Made by a program: the position numbers and the translations under genes. A stretch of 64,000 bases of DNA from Liquidambar formosana (lineage: Eukaryota > Streptophyta > Magnoliopsida > Saxifragales > Altingiaceae). The stretch lies in contig CM077832.1 of assembly GCA_039720395.1 (NCBI GenBank), positions 14,016,966-14,080,965 of the forward strand, written 5' to 3'. Below are positions 61,218 to 64,000 of this stretch, in pieces; positions within the stretch are counted from its first letter, which is position 1, and the number at the start of each line of letters is the position of its first letter. The notes beneath the pieces are model-generated. The model saw only the letters and a list, made by a program, of their open reading frames with translations. It ran no database searches and was not told where the DNA came from.

Positions 61218-61532
61218 TCAGTTTTTATGTTGCAGCCTCCCACTTTCTGCACCAGCATAAGGATCAATTGTAACATTTATTACAGTTGGCTTCCGTGCAG
61301 AAAAGGATTCAGCAAGGGCAGACTTGAGTTCATCAGGTGTCCCAACAAGATAGCCTTTGCCCCCAAAAGCTTCACTTAGCTTGTGGTATGCTGCACCAGG
61401 GACAAAAGAAGTAGGTGCAGGATCATCTTTGTGAGGCCCTGTAATTTCTTCAGGGCTCCTCCGATCACCACCATAGACACCGCCATTGTTAAAAACAATC
61501 ACAACCACAGGCAACTGGTAACGAACCAAGGT
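61218..61532 (-). CDS. HACL: 2-hydroxyacyl-CoA lyase (HACL), last coding exon only
   Basis: This encodes the thiamine-diphosphate-dependent lyase that splits 2-hydroxyacyl-CoA into formyl-CoA and an aldehyde during peroxisomal alpha-oxidation; it is homologous to oxalyl-CoA decarboxylase. The exon starts after a CTGCAG acceptor at 61533 and gives 104 residues. These are TLVRYQLPVVVIVFNNGGVY, GGDRRSPEEITGPHKDDPAP, then HKLSEAFGGKGYLVGTPDEL and the end AGAESGRLQHKN. NNGGVYGG is part of the C-terminal ThDP/Mg-binding region. No upstream exon is found up to 64000, so the preceding intron is at least 2.4 kb or the next exon is outside. The frame is intact. The ending of plant HACL proteins is recognised with confidence; the gene is partial only because of the window edge. 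Confidence 0.9.
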   Translation of the reverse strand, partial: TLVRYQLPVVVIVFNNGGVYGGDRRSPEEITGPHKDDPAPTSFVPGAAYHKLSEAFGGKGYLVGTPDELKSALAESFSARKPTVINVTIDPYAGAESGRLQHKN

Positions 61533-62100
61533 CTGCAGAAATTCAAGACAAAGCATACACCACATGAAATAATTTTTAACGAGCATATTACTGAAAAAGC
61601 AAACAAAAATCAAGGGGAAACATTGACATATAAATTATATATCAAAAATATCAGAAACATCAATCAATATAAATTACTAAGCAAAGAACTATGCAACACA
61701 TTAAAAATTCTTGAAGCAATATCCAGTTTATGCTGAAGAAAGAAAAATAAATACTCAGTAAAGAACAATCAAAATTCAAAAAGAAATGGCTAGTATTGGG
61801 TTCATTAAAGAGAACTAAGATTAATTTAAACAGAACCAAAATTAGTGAATCAATCAAGCCATCAAATGGGTCAAGTTCCAGCTTCTTAGCTCCAGATCCT
61901 GATCTATATAATTTAAACAAGTCTCATTTACATATATGCCCCATTGTAAAGAATCCATATCGCATGAACTGGAATTTGAATCAAGATAGCATATAAATGA
62001 AGCACGATACCTCGGAACAACATGAACATCAGGCAAAGCTCAACATATTCTAGTAAACCTTGGAACAAGTATATAACCTAAGAAGCACCGACACACAGAT

Positions 62101-62350
62101 TGGGATCTGGTGAAGTTTAGGACTTTAACTACATGGTGAAGTTACCGCTGGATTGACACCATGTAGCAAGGGAGAAGAAAGGACGGCTCGGATTTGTTGG
62201 TAGCAAAGCAGTTGAGACCACAAAATCTGAGAACTGCTTTGCTACCAGCGAATCCAAACCGTCCCTTCTTCTCCCTTGCCACGTGGCATTAATCCAGCGG
62301 TAACTTCACCATGCAGTTAAAGTCCCAAACTTCACCAAATCCGTATCCCG
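62101..62350. mobile_element. Foldback MITE, ~250 bp near-palindrome
   Basis: The left arm (62101-62216: GATCTGGTGAAGTTTAGGAC, GGTGAAGTTACCGCTGGATT, GGTAGCAAAGCAGTT) is the reverse complement of the right arm (about 62231-62350: AACTGCTTTGCTACCAGCGA, AATCCAGCGGTAACTTCACC, GTCCCAAACTTCACCAAATC) with a loop of about 15 bases. It would fold into one long hairpin. A target duplication could not be fixed. Confidence 0.75.
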
Positions 62351-63084
62351 ACAACAACCACATGAGATGGGTATAACATGACACTGGCACACTGATACGG
62401 CAAACCCTAAAAAAAAACCTATGACACAACACCGGCAATAAATAAGTATATATTTATAATTTATGCACATACAGAGCTGATAGTTCCATTATACATATGA
62501 AAAAGGAATTAAAACATATAGGGATATAAAACATATAATTACATAAACAAGCAAGACATCCGAAACTCCATAAATTATAATGAGTTTGTTGTAATAATGG
62601 CATTTAACTTCAAGCATGGTTCAATTGTCCACACAAAACATCAAAAAACAAATTCATTGTAGATTGTCTAATTCAAATTATCAAAATACACAAAAAGACT
62701 CCCATGACATCTCGTAGGCATGTTCCAGATGTGTCGGCAAAGTGTCGGAGCCTTGTCTTGATTGTGTCAGGTAAAAGATAAGAATTAAAAATTACGGACA
62801 CTTTCCAAGAGTGTTTGATACGTAAAGTAGGCGTGTTGGGCAAATGTCGTGTCCGATATGTATCAGACACTGTATTTCCTTATTTTTTTGGAGTGTCGAT
62901 GCTTCCTAAAGCTCTTCTCAAAGCAAAAAACAATAATTTTCTTCAACTCAAAATACATAAACAAACAACTCAAATAAGTAAAATTCACCATTCATGGCAT
63001 CCCTTCTATAGACCTCAAAGTAATCTTGAACAAGATTAACTTTTGAAGTATTTTCCTTTCTATATAGCCAAGATAACACTAACT

Positions 63085-63480
63085 TCTTAAAGTATTCAAC
63101 AAAGCCTCAAATCCCAAGTCCAAAATACTTGGGGTCGGCTACATAAATCCTTTTTCACCATTCAGCTCTTTTTTGCCATATTTTCTATTAGGTCCTTACC
63201 AATCATGTCATTTCCCTGCTTCTAACCACATCATTTTTGGCCTACCTCTTGCATTTTTTGCGTCTTCAACTTGAATTAAATCACCCCTCCATAACGGTGC
63301 ATTCACAATCCATCATTGGACAATAACTGAAGAATCTTAAACAATCTACCCTCATCTTCTCCTCAATTGATGCCACTTGTACCTTCTTATGAATATATAC
63401 ATTTCTTATTCTATCTTTCCTTGTATTGTAAATTATCCATCTTAACATCCTCGTTTCAGCTACACTCATTTTTTAAAGAA
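63085..63480 (-). pseudogene. RTE-type LINE 3' end (reverse-transcriptase tail)
   Basis: The minus frame reads VAETRMLRWIIYNTRKDRIR, then IHKKVQVASIEEKMRVDCLR, and further on EWKKRIYVADPKYFGLG after stops. This matches the widespread plant RTE LINE C-terminal pattern (RMLRW...TR.DRIRN...V.VA.I.EKM...RLRWFGH). Several frames are broken. It lies inside the HACL intron region on the same strand as HACL. Confidence 0.75.
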
Positions 63481-63829
63481 CCTCACTCTTTTCTTATGAA
63501 GATTCATGCTCATAAGGTGTAAATATGCCATCTAACTTACTTACCTAAGTATATTTAATTGGAACAACCAACCAACTAAACAAACAAACAAAGAAACCTT
63601 TACTAAAACCCAACCAAATATCTTAGCAAATTGATGGACTCGTCTAGTTACTAAAGAGTATTAGCCACTACATTTTGAAGATTTCAAACATCCTTCAATG
63701 TGGTGGACTGGTGGCCTATATATCTCAATTGTTATAAATACGAACCCCATACTTCCAAACACTAAAGCTTATCTAAGGCATCTTAGACCCTTATAAAATA
63801 AAAACCATCAAGTTTTCTTCTTTCCATGA

Positions 63830-63832
<3 letters not shown>

Positions 63833-63882
<50 letters not shown>

Positions 63883-63890
63883 GGGTGGGG
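63833..63890. repeat. T29-G24 homopolymer block
   Basis: 29 T are followed directly by 24 G, then TGGGG. It may be a genuine hypervariable tract or a sequencing/assembly artefact. Confidence 0.9.
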
Positions 63891-64000
63891 TTGAAGTTCT
63901 TCTGTTAATGACTGAATTAGAGGCTGATCAATGGTCATACCGAAAGTGGGATATGTTTTTCCTTCCAAGGGACAAATTTGAGAGATGCCCCTCCCTATAC

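Larger units (their letters stand above)
61533..64000 (-). other. Intron (or gene-internal non-coding DNA) of HACL
   Basis: No exon of the lyase is recognised here. The stretch contains a foldback MITE (62101-62350), an RTE LINE tail (63085-63480), a GTGTC/GACAC-rich segment at 62700-62870 and a homopolymer block (63833-63890). Confidence 0.6.

Overview
The window is nuclear DNA from a flowering plant. It has AT-rich intergenic sequence, GT-AG introns, plant-type DNA transposons (CACTA, Mutator-like, MITEs), a Ty3/gypsy retrotransposon of the Tat type, and two plant host genes. The species cannot be fixed from sequence alone; nothing looks grass-like.

Only two host genes are convincing. A complete minus-strand MATE (DETOXIFICATION-type) transporter gene with 7 exons lies at 333-3504. 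The last coding exon of a minus-strand 2-hydroxyacyl-CoA lyase (HACL) lies at 61218-61532; the rest of that gene is beyond the right edge. Almost everything between them is transposable elements and duplicated non-coding DNA.

From 5.1 to 41.9 kb the layout is explained by one ancestral unit of about 4.6 kb duplicated in direct tandem: copy 1 is 5127-21326 and copy 2 is 21331-41927. Each copy was then invaded independently, and each supplies the empty site for the other's insertions. Copy 1 carries an 11.6-kb foldback element (8303-19877). Its inverted arms of at least 1.6 kb enclose about 6.7 kb of ~280-bp repeat monomers in alternating orientation, and a 1.5-kb element with a captured Rab-GTPase fragment (13963-15497) sits inside that array. 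Copy 2 carries two solo LTRs (21874-23092, TSD CCCAT; 39903-40502, TSD CAATA). It also carries a small MITE split by a structurally complete 14.06-kb CACTA element (23902-37962, TSD TAT). The CACTA element encodes a TNP2-like transposase and a second, spliced TNPA/Transposase_24-like gene, both with nonsense codons.

From 42.8 to 57.0 kb a ~2.5-kb Mutator-like non-autonomous element (9-bp TSD ATAAAAATA) hosts an 11.6-kb Tat-lineage LTR retrotransposon (43045-54677, 704-bp LTRs, TSD GGGTT). Its gag-pol is broken by many stops and two frameshifts. Between integrase and the 3' LTR it carries a long antisense gene that I could assemble into four phase-consistent exons (53004 down to 50318, about 799 codons with two nonsense codons). 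Beyond the retrotransposon, the host element holds a dense array of AACAGTTACA motifs.

From 57 to 64 kb there is a MITE, decayed Copia-like gag and LINE fragments, the HACL terminal exon, and a long HACL intron containing a foldback MITE, an RTE-type LINE tail and a T29-G24 homopolymer block. No tRNA, rRNA or CRISPR array was recognised.
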